A stretch of DNA of 58,012 bases from positions 1-58,012 of the forward strand of contig NZ_LSLK01000084.1 in NCBI RefSeq assembly GCF_002257705.1. Reading direction: 5' to 3'. This document shows positions 43,729-51,828 of this stretch, piece by piece. This DNA is from Sporomusa silvacetica DSM 10669. Lineage in GTDB: Bacteria; Bacillota; Negativicutes; Sporomusales; Sporomusaceae. Below the pieces are notes generated by a model. That model saw only the letters and a program-made list of their open reading frames with translations. It ran no database searches and was not told the origin of the DNA. Both the position numbers and the translations under genes were made by a program. Every line of letters starts with the position of its first letter. Within the stretch, counting starts at the first letter, position 1.

Positions 43729-43955
43729 TCTTTTTCCTCCTCAACGAAAAAAATAGTATGGATATCTGTTTTAAAATAACGCGCAATACGAAAGGCAAGT
43801 TCCAAAGAAGGGTTATATCCACCTCCCTCAATGGCGACAATAGTTGCACGTGTTACTCCAATTTCTTTTGCAAGTTGTTCTTGAGTTATTCTGTATTCTG
43901 CTCGAATAACATGCAAACGAGTGGTAATTTTGAGTTGCTTTATGGATTTAGTCAT
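43725..43955 (-). CDS. XRE-family HTH regulator
   Basis: 76 residues, a bare Cro/C1-type helix-turn-helix: RLHVIRAEYRITQEQLAKEI, GVTRATIVAIEGGGYNPSLE. It is of the YozG-like short type that pairs with small membrane proteins. RBS GGAGG. It overlaps the next gene by four bases and so leads an operon of XRE, membrane protein and exported hydrolase, which it probably autoregulates. Confidence 0.9.
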   Translation of the reverse strand: MTKSIKQLKITTRLHVIRAEYRITQEQLAKEIGVTRATIVAIEGGGYNPSLELAFRIARYFKTDIHTIFFVEEEKE

Positions 43956-44034
43956 TATTTGCCTCCATTTGGTATTTTATTCGCGCCTTAAATGTATAAT
44001 ATAATCATCTTAAAGTCAAATTTATTTTACATTT

Positions 44035-44070
44035 AGGAATGTCAAGGGGACGGAGTCACTGACACCTTTT
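44035..44070. repeat. REP-like repeat
   Basis: GTCAAGGGGACGGAGTCACT with a following GACACC. The wider gap 43956-44707 also contains a 47-codon coding-like scrap on the minus strand (MRKPRYTGVKCLAVGVPRAT, 44076-44217) and otherwise nothing. Confidence 0.5.
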
Positions 44071-44261
44071 GTCTTACATAATTTCGGTCTTCAAATAATT
44101 TAATATAAATACATTACTCTCTTCTTGACAAGTTAACCATTTTGCTATTGTGACCGTAGCTCTTGGTACTCCGACTGCTAAGCATTTTACACCAGTATAT
44201 CTTGGTTTTCTCATAAACCTAGAATAAAGCTTTTAGTGTTGTTTTTGGCAAAGAAAAGGCT

Positions 44262-44308
44262 GTCGCCAGCGATAAATTTATATCGTTAGTACGACAGCCC
44301 CTTCACTA
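44262..44308 (-). terminator. Terminator-like hairpin
   Basis: GGCTGTCGTACTAACGATAT folds with ATCGCTGGCGACAGCC on the minus strand, followed by TTTTC. It may end the DJ-1 gene transcript, although it is 400 bases downstream. Confidence 0.5.
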
Positions 44309-44707
44309 ATTTAGGATACAGCACGAACCGTCCCGGAGTATTATGTAGTATATTTTTTAAGTAAAACGCAAGAACGTGTTTTTGGCTCGAGATAGTAAGA
44401 TAGGCCGAGTCAAAGGAAAGAATAGCATTAAAAAATGAATGCGAAACTAAGAGTTGGGACAGCTATGATAATATTCGGTAGTATGGGGCTATTTGTCAGA
44501 AACATAAACCTACCATCGAGTACATTTTGGGATCAACACTCATATGCGAAAGATTTAGAAAACCTTTCAGGAGAATATCATAGTATCATATAAAATATTA
44601 AATGGTACTGTCAGACAGCTATAAAAAATTCGAAATTCTCAATGCCCCCAAGCATTGATTAGAAACCAATATCCCTCACCCACGTGGTTTTTCTTTCTAC
44701 TATGGAT

Positions 44708-45292
44708 TTATTTGGCGAATAAATCATTATCTTTATTTGAATTCCAAATATATTCAATGCTTTGTGCGATTTCTGTAGCTTTTTCTATGCCAAATCTATC
44801 TGAGATAAAGCCTAAAGCCATATCCATTCCCGCCGATACGCCGGAAGAAGTGTAAAACTTTCCATCAACAACCCATCTGGCACAACTAATCCATTGCACA
44901 TTGGAATTTACTGATCGAACCCACTCAAGGGCTCTTTTATTTGACGTAGCTTTGCGGCCATTCAACAGATTTGCTTTGGCAAGCAGCGCCGACCCTGTAC
45001 AGACCGTAAGACAATATTGAGATTGAAGCGCAATGACAGATAACTTCTTAATAAACGTATTATCGTTGATCAAGTGCCGTGTTCCTTGACCACCAGGAAC
45101 TAAAAGTATTCCGGAGAAATCAACATTTTCCAAAGAATCCGTTACAATTGATACCCCTTGACTGCTTGTAACAAGACCTCCGTTTGTTGAAAAATAACGC
45201 AAATGACATTTCTCAACACGGCCAAGCACTTCAACTGGCCCAAATGCATCTAGGGTTTCAAAATCAGAGAACAGCAAAATATTCACATTCAT
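44708..45292 (-). CDS. DJ-1/PfpI-family protein (isonitrile hydratase-like)
   Basis: 194 residues. FSDFETLDAFGPVEVLGRVE is the typical start of this subgroup, LVPGGQGTRHL carries the strand before the acid residue, and the nucleophile elbow YCLTVCTGSALLAKANLL places Cys98. SSGVSAGMDMALGFI matches the isonitrile hydratase-like/AraC-sensor-like DJ-1 branch. Likely a cytoplasmic hydratase or amidase-like stress protein; substrate unknown. Solitary. Confidence 0.9.
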   Translation of the reverse strand: MNVNILLFSDFETLDAFGPVEVLGRVEKCHLRYFSTNGGLVTSSQGVSIVTDSLENVDFSGILLVPGGQGTRHLINDNTFIKKLSVIALQSQYCLTVCTGSALLAKANLLNGRKATSNKRALEWVRSVNSNVQWISCARWVVDGKFYTSSGVSAGMDMALGFISDRFGIEKATEIAQSIEYIWNSNKDNDLFAK

Positions 45293-45396
45293 AAGTAATC
45301 ATTCCTTTTGAATTATCTATTGATTTTTACTTCCTTAAAAATAGAGTAAATCCTGCTGCATTTACGCCATACTAGCAAAATTAAAAGTTACTTTGT

Positions 45397-45500
45397 GGTG
45401 TCGTGGGGACGGTATTATCGACACACAAATTGTTGTTTGGCTGAAGGCCAAGACCCTGTTAGAAAGCCAAAAGTTTCAGCAACTCAGTCCCCTTGACACC
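45397..45500. repeat. Long REP-like element, copy 2
   Basis: GGTGTCGTGGGGACGG pairs with GTCCCCTTGACACC at the far end, around the same inner sequence as copy 1 (TTGTTTGGCTGAAGGCC, AGAAAGCCAAA). Confidence 0.85.
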
Positions 45501-45517
45501 AGCACCCATATAGTTCT

Positions 45518-46012
45518 TTAATTACCTACCAGCAATATCTGCGCTTCTTTCTTTTTGCTCTTATTCAATTCATGGCGTTGTCGTCCTTCTTCAAACCTTA
45601 TCTTTTCTTCTTCAGTCTCTAACTGCAAAGGGGATATACTCAGTGGCTTCCCTCCAACATTCAACGCAACCATTGTAAAATAGGCGGTTAGCGCACATTT
45701 ACCTGGTGATTCGCTAAAAAGATCTTCTACTTCTACAGTAACTACAACTTCCATCGATGATCGATTGACAAAGGTAAGAAAAGCATGACAAGTAACTAAG
45801 TTTCCAACATAGATAGGTTGATGAAAAATCAACTCATCTACTCTCGCAGTGACAACGTTTGTGCGCGCATGTCGTTGTGCGACAACAAATGCAGCATTAT
45901 CCATCAATTTCATGATCTCGCCCCCATGTACATTACCCGCGGGGTTAGCTTGGTCTGGCTGCATAACCACTGACATTATCAATGCAGAACTTGCAACAGT
46001 TTTTCCCTCCAT
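45518..46012 (-). CDS. Acyl-CoA thioesterase (hotdog fold)
   Basis: 164 residues. QPDQANPAGNVHGGEIMKLM carries the catalytic Asn/His/Asp region of YciA/BACH-type thioesterases; VTARVDELIFHQPIYVGNLV and EVVVTVEVEDLF are the following strands, and the charged C-terminal tail is common. It hydrolyses acyl-CoAs in the cytoplasm. RBS AAAGGGTGAGAAGGG. The upstream gap 46013-46314 holds no gene or clear repeat beyond a degenerate CACTGTCATG at 46283. Confidence 0.92.
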   Translation of the reverse strand: MEGKTVASSALIMSVVMQPDQANPAGNVHGGEIMKLMDNAAFVVAQRHARTNVVTARVDELIFHQPIYVGNLVTCHAFLTFVNRSSMEVVVTVEVEDLFSESPGKCALTAYFTMVALNVGGKPLSISPLQLETEEEKIRFEEGRQRHELNKSKKKEAQILLVGN

Positions 46013-46314
46013 ATACCCTTCTCACCCTTTCCTTTGATATTCTGTGTATCTTACCGCCAAAGCAGCAGACAATATATTTACTATGCTAGTAAGCTTAAAA
46101 TAATTCCAGTTTTTTATAAGGTATTATTAAATAAAGATTTATGGGGAAAATCTTATGCTTACAAACGCAAAAAAATAGTCTCAGCCTTGCATTTCGCTAA
46201 GGCTAAGGCCATTTTGCTCCGTTATAGTTCCAATGGTTTACCCGATTTGTTAAAAAAGTGTTTCGTTTATAGACATGGTGCACTGTCATGCTGTGTCTGC
46301 ACCGATATATCAGA

Positions 46315-46866
46315 TTATACCTGACCCTCATTTTTCCGCGGCGGAGTATGTAATACATACACCTTAACCGGTTTGATACCAAATCGATATGCCTCTTTGA
46401 CCGTCCACTTTGCCACATCGATACGGTGCCCCTTGATGGCTCCACCTGTATCTTCTGCTACTGCATACTCCTTCGATCCATCAGGATATTTTATTATAAC
46501 CTGTGAACCAAGGGGAATTACTCTAGGATCCACCGCGATTACCCCTGGCCGGATTTTAGTGCCCATATGAGTCTTATTGCCCCACTGATCGTTGTCATGC
46601 GGTCCTGGTGCATACGCAGTCGCTGTTATATCCAGAACCTTCTTGGCCCCCGCTTCTTCCGGAGGGATATTTTGCGCAACCTGTTCAGTCTGTTGCTGTG
46701 CCGTTTCTTGTGTAGCCGCTGGTGTGACTGGCGGATTCGTGTCAGGAGCTGTCGCAACTGCAGCTACGCCAGGAATAGTTGCAGCAGCAATAACAACAGC
46801 GCTACCGATAGCAGCTGCAATCTTCTTAAAATGCCACTTAGTCTTGCAATGATGCTTCTCCTTCAT
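46315..46866 (-). CDS. Exported 3D-domain protein (YocH/YuiC-like)
   Basis: 183 residues from ATG 46866 (RBS GGAAGGGCGGG). A basic start and hydrophobic segment (IAAAIGSAVVIAAATIPGVA) form a signal anchor or signal peptide; a Pro/Thr/Gln-rich linker follows; residues from about 95 are the 3D domain with ITATAYAPGPHDNDQWGNKT, VIAVDPRVIPLGSQVIIKYP, AVAEDTGGAIKGHRIDV (the DTG/GxxIDV Asp set). Such domains occur in peptidoglycan lytic enzymes related to MltA/Sps1 and in spore-germination contexts. Likely cell-wall remodelling. Confidence 0.88.
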   Translation of the reverse strand: MKEKHHCKTKWHFKKIAAAIGSAVVIAAATIPGVAAVATAPDTNPPVTPAATQETAQQQTEQVAQNIPPEEAGAKKVLDITATAYAPGPHDNDQWGNKTHMGTKIRPGVIAVDPRVIPLGSQVIIKYPDGSKEYAVAEDTGGAIKGHRIDVAKWTVKEAYRFGIKPVKVYVLHTPPRKNEGQV

Positions 46867-46977
46867 ATACCCGCCCTTCCTTAATAGTCTCATTTTCAGC
46901 TCGATTTATTGCACAATTCGTTATATGATAACTCAGCCTACCTAATGATTATTATTTACCAAAGACGAGTATAAATA

Positions 46978-47493
46978 TTATTCAGTTTTATTTTCACTTT
47001 CACAACCTTTTCCCATCTTTTCTAAATGGGACATGAGTTTATTCATAAGCTCATCTTGATGTACCAAGTGCTCCATTATAACCTTGATTTCCTCTTCTGC
47101 TTTTTTATTAATTTGGTAGTCTTGTTCTGCCATTAATCGATCTTTTTCGGCCTGCCTATTTTGGCTCATCATCACTACCGGACCTGTATAAGCTGCCTGG
47201 AAACTTAACACAAGGTTAAGCAGAATAAATGGATAAGGATCCCACGCGTTGAAAAAGCTAGGGTCGAAGACCTTCATATAGACCAAATATACGTTGACTG
47301 TCACCCAAATTGTAATCATGATGCTTTGCCAAATAATAAACGGCCAACTGCCGACTACCCTTGCTACGTTGTCAGCAACACGCTGACCAAGGGTTTGTTG
47401 TTCCTGAAATTCATGGTAAACATTTTTTATAAGATGCCCCTTAATTTTATACCTTGCTGCTGGTCCGGTGCTTTGAATATCATTACTGTTCAT
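46978..47493 (-). CDS. DUF1003 membrane protein
   Basis: 171 residues. RVADNVARVVGSWPFIIWQS with FDPSFFNAWDPYPFILLNLVLS and QAAYTGPVVMMSQNRQAEKD are the diagnostic DUF1003 blocks: two membrane helices followed by a conserved amphipathic stretch and a coiled-coil tail. Function unknown. RBS AAAGGAG. A terminator-type hairpin lies 80 bases upstream of the start, inside its probable 5' leader. Confidence 0.92.
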   Translation of the reverse strand: MNSNDIQSTGPAARYKIKGHLIKNVYHEFQEQQTLGQRVADNVARVVGSWPFIIWQSIMITIWVTVNVYLVYMKVFDPSFFNAWDPYPFILLNLVLSFQAAYTGPVVMMSQNRQAEKDRLMAEQDYQINKKAEEEIKVIMEHLVHQDELMNKLMSHLEKMGKGCESENKTE

Positions 47494-47574
47494 GCTGTTT
47501 ACTCCTTTTTAGGAAGTCTTTAGTTTACCATTTATCAGATACAGCTCTCAGATGCGAATTATAGCTTCATATTA

Positions 47575-47625
47575 ATAAAAAAACATCAATATCTTTAACC
47601 CAATGGCAGGTTAAGTTATTGATGT
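47575..47625 (-). terminator. Terminator in the DUF1003 upstream region
   Basis: ACATCAATAACTTAACC...GGTTAAAGATATTGATGT then TTTTTTTATT on the minus strand. No minus-strand gene ends directly before it, so it either closes read-through from 48045 or acts as an attenuator for DUF1003. Confidence 0.6.
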
Positions 47626-47659
47626 GTTCTCTACGACCTACGATATATCCTGCTAATGG

Positions 47660-47790
47660 AACAGGTACATGACACCACTATCATGTTCAAAAGTCCTTTT
47701 TAAGTAACACCAGAGAAATACTGGCTTCATAAACCTTCCCTTTTGAAATTTTATTCCAGAAGGTTGTCACGGACTAGTTTTGACTAGCCT
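47660..47790 (+). repeat. R1 repeat, partial copy
   Basis: ACATGACACCACTATCATGT, AATACTGGCTTCATAAACC and ATTTTATTCCAGAAGGTTGT match R1 in order. The terminal GACATTAGTC hairpin is replaced by GGACTAGTTTTGACTAGCC. Confidence 0.6.
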
Positions 47791-47955
47791 ATTTTCTCTC
47801 ATATATTAAATCCAAAAGCTATACACGCCATTTTCTATACAATATTTCCCATTTAAATTATTATGCTTAAAAAGCTATAATACTTTATAACATGAATCAG
47901 ACGGCTTCTATGACTCGTTCCACTTTGGGGATTAAGTCAAACTACTTTAAAAACA

Positions 47956-47996
47956 CAGAACTCCTGCCAAACAACAAAAGTTTGGCAGGAGTTCTG
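47956..47996 (-). terminator. Terminator of the FrhB-like gene
   Basis: CAGAACTCCTGCCAAAC and GTTTGGCAGGAGTTCTG form a perfect 17-bp stem of the ACTCCTGCC family found at 6821 and 6951. Confidence 0.75.
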
Positions 47997-48044
47997 CTTT
48001 TGGCTATTATCGTCTCCCCTTATCGGGTCAACCAACACAACATG

Positions 48045-49151
48045 TTATCCCATTTTCCCAATAACATATTCAAAGCCAAAACGTCTGTAATCCTCCCAAA
48101 AGTCACTACGCGTTTCAGGGAATTGTGACGGTTCTCGAAGGCGTTGTTGTTCGTTAAAAGATTCTTCCTGCGGCCGTTCTTCCGTGACTAAATCTTGCCG
48201 GCATTGGTCAAAAAGAGCTGCGCCTTTGGGTGAATTCACCAAGATCACTGAAACCCCAAGCGGGTCAAACCATTCAGGGCTGTATTTCTCAATCCCCCAA
48301 TAATCCGCGATGGTCAAATCAGATGCACGGTGAATATCGGTAAAGCGGCACTGCGAACAGCAAGGACGTGTGATAGAGCCAACTTTAAAATACAACTGGT
48401 AAAAACGATCATCCTCTTGTATTTCAGAACTTTTATCTATAGTAAAGAGAAATCCCTTGTTGCTGTTTGCACGGCTCCACCCGTCTTTCTTCGAACGAAA
48501 TTGTACGGTGGCAAGCTTGCCACCGTTTTCCCGTTCAAGTAACTGCTTATACTTTTCCCATATTAGCGGGCTTGGAATACTGTGGCAAATCAAATCACAA
48601 ATGTACAGCCTGTCCGCAAACGATGAATTGTTCATAAAACCACGCAGCCCTGCGGCCTGGCAAGGGGTTCCGGTGAAAAGAACCATACGGCCCGCTTTCA
48701 AGTCGGCCTTAATCTGAGCATAAGTATTCCCCATGTCGCTCTGCACATATTTAGAAATCCGCATTCGGTCCCGCTGTTCGGACGTTTCCGCCCGCTGATG
48801 AAGAACATGAAAACCCGCGTCATAATCTGCTCCATAAATAACGCCGTTCTGCCTAAGAATAGCGTCAGAAATAGCGGTAAACGCGCCGCCTGATGTCGAT
48901 TGCCACAAAACCTCTGGCGATTTATGGCGTGCCACATAAAAGCGGGGCGTATCGTTTTCTTTGTAGTTGCCGTCATACGTCACAGGGCAAATTTCAGTAC
49001 ACCTGCTGCAATCAACACAACGTGATTGATCAACTTCCGGATATAAAAAACCTTCCTCATCCGCCTTCATGGAGATAGCCTGGTTGGCGCAGACGCTGTA
49101 ACAAGCACTGCAGCCACAGCAATCTTCTTTTTTTAGATAAAGTGATTTCAT
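48045..49151 (-). CDS. Coenzyme F420 hydrogenase/dehydrogenase beta subunit-like iron-sulfur protein
   Basis: 368 residues. Two 4Fe-4S motifs lead: CCGCSACYSVCANQAISM and CVDCSRCTEICPV. Then the FrhB N- and C-domains: QSTSGGAFTAISDAILRQNG, LFTGTPCQAAGLRGFM, YICDLICHSIPSP, and CCSQCRFTDIHRASDLTIAD. Homologues of this size lie in bacterial exopolysaccharide loci and are thought to be oxidoreductases acting on a sugar or cofactor. It starts 2 bases after the stop of a broken MATE-type flippase gene, so both once formed a coupled pair. Ends at a strong terminator. Confidence 0.9.
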   Translation of the reverse strand: MKSLYLKKEDCCGCSACYSVCANQAISMKADEEGFLYPEVDQSRCVDCSRCTEICPVTYDGNYKENDTPRFYVARHKSPEVLWQSTSGGAFTAISDAILRQNGVIYGADYDAGFHVLHQRAETSEQRDRMRISKYVQSDMGNTYAQIKADLKAGRMVLFTGTPCQAAGLRGFMNNSSFADRLYICDLICHSIPSPLIWEKYKQLLERENGGKLATVQFRSKKDGWSRANSNKGFLFTIDKSSEIQEDDRFYQLYFKVGSITRPCCSQCRFTDIHRASDLTIADYWGIEKYSPEWFDPLGVSVILVNSPKGAALFDQCRQDLVTEERPQEESFNEQQRLREPSQFPETRSDFWEDYRRFGFEYVIGKMG

Positions 49152-49153
49152 GA

Positions 49154-49706
49154 TTACGTGCTCCCATCATTTAATATGTACTGGCGATACTGGTGTGCCT
49201 CATACACAATCATGCAAATCCAGCCCACGGCAACGCCAATGGCAACCGCAGACAGTCCAAAATGCTCGACAAGCATATAGGCAAGGATGATCAGTACGGG
49301 AATCTGAACAATAGTTGCAAACAGCGTAATGTTCATCCTGCCAAGCCCCCGAAAAAAAACCTGAAACGAATTACAAAAGGCGGGCAGGATATAAAACACA
49401 GCCATAATTTTTAGGTATTTGACGCCAACTTCTATGGCGCTGACTTCTCCTGAATCGAGAAAAAACGTCATCAGTGTCTGCGCGGAGAAAAAGACAGCAA
49501 CAGCCAGCAATCCGCAAAAGCTTAATCCTATCATAACTGAACTTTTCATACCCTGCCGAATCCGATCAACCTTTCTGGCTCCCCGATTTCCCTACGATCA
49601 CCGCAGCGGCAGCACTGTAAAGTTGCTGTAATACATTACCAAGCAGGAGTGGTATTGCAAATGACACCATACACCTGGTTACATTGCTTTCAGTCAGATT
49701 ATACAT
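49154..49706 (-). pseudogene. MATE-family transporter with large internal deletion
   Basis: ATG 49706 opens MYNLTESNVTRCMVSFAIPL, LLGNVLQQLYSAAAAVIVGK, the classic MATE start, which stops after 46 codons. The C-terminal 130 residues (YLKIMAVFYILPAFCNSFQV, FFRGLGRMNITLFATIVQIP) follow from about 49549. Roughly 250 residues, six or more helices, are missing, so it cannot transport. Its 3' end remains directly coupled to the FrhB-like gene. Confidence 0.8.
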
Positions 49707-49749
49707 AAACTACCTTCTTGAAATTACCGATTATAAATAATCACTCATT

Positions 49750-49772
49750 TAGAGCCCGAAGGCTCTTTTTTT
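49750..49772 (+). terminator. Orphan terminator-like hairpin
   Basis: AGAGCCCGAAGGCTCTTTTTTT in the plus direction. A second weak hairpin with T-rich tail (GCGTCCTTTGGGCGC) lies at 49910-49925. No plus-strand gene precedes them; a short untranslated RNA is possible but unproven. Confidence 0.4.
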
Positions 49773-49991
49773 GCAACTTCTTTTTCATATTATATTCTTT
49801 GCAGGAAATTACTTCCTTTTGCCGAAGTGAGTAAAAAAATGGAAATAGGGAGATGAGTTGTGTTTTAAGGCTTACTAGAATGCCTACAATTAAAATGATA
49901 TATATTTTAGCGTCCTTTGGGCGCTCTTCTTTTATAACACCAAGCAACTGTTCCGTGCTCTAATATACCTAAGAGAGTTGGTGTGGCGCTT

Positions 49992-50153
49992 ATGGATGAC
50001 TGCAAAGAGTTGTGGAAAGAAGTGGAACAATTACAAGAGGAACTTCATGAGACTATTAGTAAAAAAGGTGTCAACTCGCCTGAAGCAATTCGGGCGATCC
50101 AGGCTTTCAGAAATAAGATGCAGGAATATAATGATTTAATGAATCACCGATGA
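49992..50153 (+). CDS. Spo0E-like small protein
   Basis: 53 codons from ATG 49992: MDDCKELWKEVEQLQEELHE, TISKKGVNSPEAIRAIQAFR, NKMQEYNDLMNHR. The helix-turn-helix hairpin with EELHETISKKG matches the Spo0E-like family, whose members dephosphorylate Spo0A-P to delay sporulation. The usual SQxLD motif is not conserved (IQAFRN in its place), so activity is uncertain. The RBS is weak. A terminator-type hairpin on the opposite strand lies 100 bases downstream. Confidence 0.5.
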   Translation: MDDCKELWKEVEQLQEELHETISKKGVNSPEAIRAIQAFRNKMQEYNDLMNHR

Positions 50154-50249
50154 GCCATAATGGCGCTAATAGCAGCCGAGCAGACTGGGCGTACCGTGTT
50201 ACATGATAGAGCTAGATCCGGTGTATTGTGGCAGTACGATTTAACAAAT

Positions 50250-50296
50250 AAAAAAACAATAGCGAGAGCCTTTTCCGATCAGCTCTCACTATTGCC
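50250..50296 (-). terminator. Terminator of azoR
   Basis: CAATAGTGAGAGC...GCTCTCGCTATTG then TTTTTTTATT on the minus strand. Confidence 0.8.
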
Positions 50297-50402
50297 ATCC
50301 ACCACCATCTACTACGGCACCACCCGTAGTAGCTCCCAAAAATAGAATACTATAACTCAACATAAAAAGCAAATATGAATAGATGCCGGATGCTTCTAAC
50401 GG

Positions 50403-51017
50403 TTAAAAAATTTTAGCTAATTCTGTCGCTTCACATACCGCCTGTTCAAAAATTTTCTCCGTTTTATTAGGGTCTGCTTCAATCCCCTCACATATTATTG
50501 TCTTAAAATTAGTGATTCCCAACAAATTGCAGATTGATTTTAAATATGGTACCGCATGATCATAGGCTTTTGCTAGACCATGCGAGAAAACTCCACCGCG
50601 AACATGAATAAGCAGCACTGGCTTATCCGCTATCAATCCCTTCCATCCGGTTTCTGTATATTCGAAGGTCCTTCCAGCTACGGTGATGTTAGCAATATAT
50701 GCTGTAAGCATGGGAGGAAACTGTAAATTCCACATTGGAGCAGCAATAACTACCTTATCAGCTGCTAAGAACTGACTTGTAAAATGATCAATCTTATCTA
50801 ATAGAGTTTTTTCTTTAACTGTAAGCTCTTCTTCTGTTTTATTCCAAGCCTCCAATACTTCACTATTAATTATCGGAATTTCCGTTTTATATAAATCCAA
50901 CTCAGTAATTGTATCCGTAGGATTATTGTTCATATACTCTTTTATAAATGACTGCATAAGTCGAACTGTATATGAGTTTTTTCTTGGATTTGCTATAATT
51001 GCAAGAACATTAGCCAT
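50403..51017 (-). CDS. azoR: FMN-dependent NADH-azoreductase/quinone reductase
   Basis: 204 residues from ATG 51017 (GGATGG before it). VLAIIANPRKNSYTVRLMQS is the flavodoxin-like FMN loop of AzoR, AAPMWNLQFPPMLTAYIANI the AzoR PMYNFxxP-type motif (here MWNLQFP), and LLIHVRGGVFSHG the third flavin contact. It reduces azo dyes and quinones with NAD(P)H. Alone on the minus strand. Confidence 0.85.
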   Translation of the reverse strand: MANVLAIIANPRKNSYTVRLMQSFIKEYMNNNPTDTITELDLYKTEIPIINSEVLEAWNKTEEELTVKEKTLLDKIDHFTSQFLAADKVVIAAPMWNLQFPPMLTAYIANITVAGRTFEYTETGWKGLIADKPVLLIHVRGGVFSHGLAKAYDHAVPYLKSICNLLGITNFKTIICEGIEADPNKTEKIFEQAVCEATELAKIF

Positions 51018-51258
51018 AAAACACCATCCTTTTAACCTGCCAGCACCGCCGACCAACACTTTTATTAGTAATAATTTGTGGCTAATTATGGGTTCGGTAT
51101 GGTTTATCCCTTTTCCTGCTAAATTTATCGAGTTTAAGCTTCCTGCAGCCCCATTTTTAATGCGAACAAAAAACACTGTCATTATTTTTTGTATAATCGT
51201 GGAAATGCCATTGCCAGAAAAAAGTATTGTGATATATAAATTTATCCCGGGTCAATCT

Positions 51259-51762
51259 GTTTGATGAAATGGAATTCTGGCTGGCGCTGTTTAAGATTGT
51301 TGCTCTTCTAATTTTTTGTGGTTTTGCTATCATGATTTTCTTTGGCGCTATTGGTGGTGGGGATTATCTGGGAACTAGCGTTCTGTTATCCAACGGCGGT
51401 TTTGCACCTGAAGGGTATTGGGCTGTGCTGCTGACAATGGTAATTGTAAGTGTGGTATTTATACCTATCTACTGGCTTTATCCGGCTTTACCGGAGCAAT
51501 TTCCTGGATTTCTATATGCTGGAGTCAATACAATTTCCGGAAGCAGCTAAGCTCGAATGAAGTAAAGAAACTAAAATATAAAGCACCGCTTTTCCCGTAT
51601 ATTACTCAGTTTGGCATTTGGTCACAGATTGCTTGCCTGATCTTTGTCGCTTTTACCGAAGAACTCAGAACTTCATTGTATCTTGGTGTGCCGCTACTGA
51701 TTTTGCCAATTATCATTTACCGCTGGACAACTATGCGTAAGGAAGCGGTTACTGAATCATAG
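51259..51762 (+). pseudogene. Amino acid permease remnant (internal deletion and frameshift)
   Basis: Starts mid-protein with LFDEMEFWLALFKIVALLIF (equivalent to helix 5 of the permease at 36212), continues VLLSNGGFAPEGYWAVLLTM, then after a deletion and a frameshift near 51475 reads TGAISWISICWSQYNFRKQL and the last helices. The N-terminal third and the middle helices are missing. Confidence 0.75.
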
Positions 51763-51769
51763 TGTGATA

Positions 51770-51812
51770 ACCAAAAAGCGTACCGGCAGTTTTGTGTCCG
51801 GTACGCTTTTTA
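51770..51812. terminator. Bidirectional terminator
   Basis: AAAAAGCGTACCGG...CCGGTACGCTTTTT, a perfect 14-bp stem with A and T tracts on both sides, between the permease remnant (plus) and dctA (minus). Confidence 0.9.
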
Positions 51813-51828
51813 CCCTTCATAGAACTGC

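Noticed and set aside
44076..44217. 47-codon minus-strand frame starting MRKPRYTGVK
   Set aside because: Looks slightly coding but has no RBS and lies in a repeat-rich gap; kept only as a mention.
49741..49947. 68-codon minus-strand ORF
   Set aside because: It crosses two terminator-like hairpins and an A/T-rich stretch with low-complexity Lys/Leu runs; more likely non-coding.
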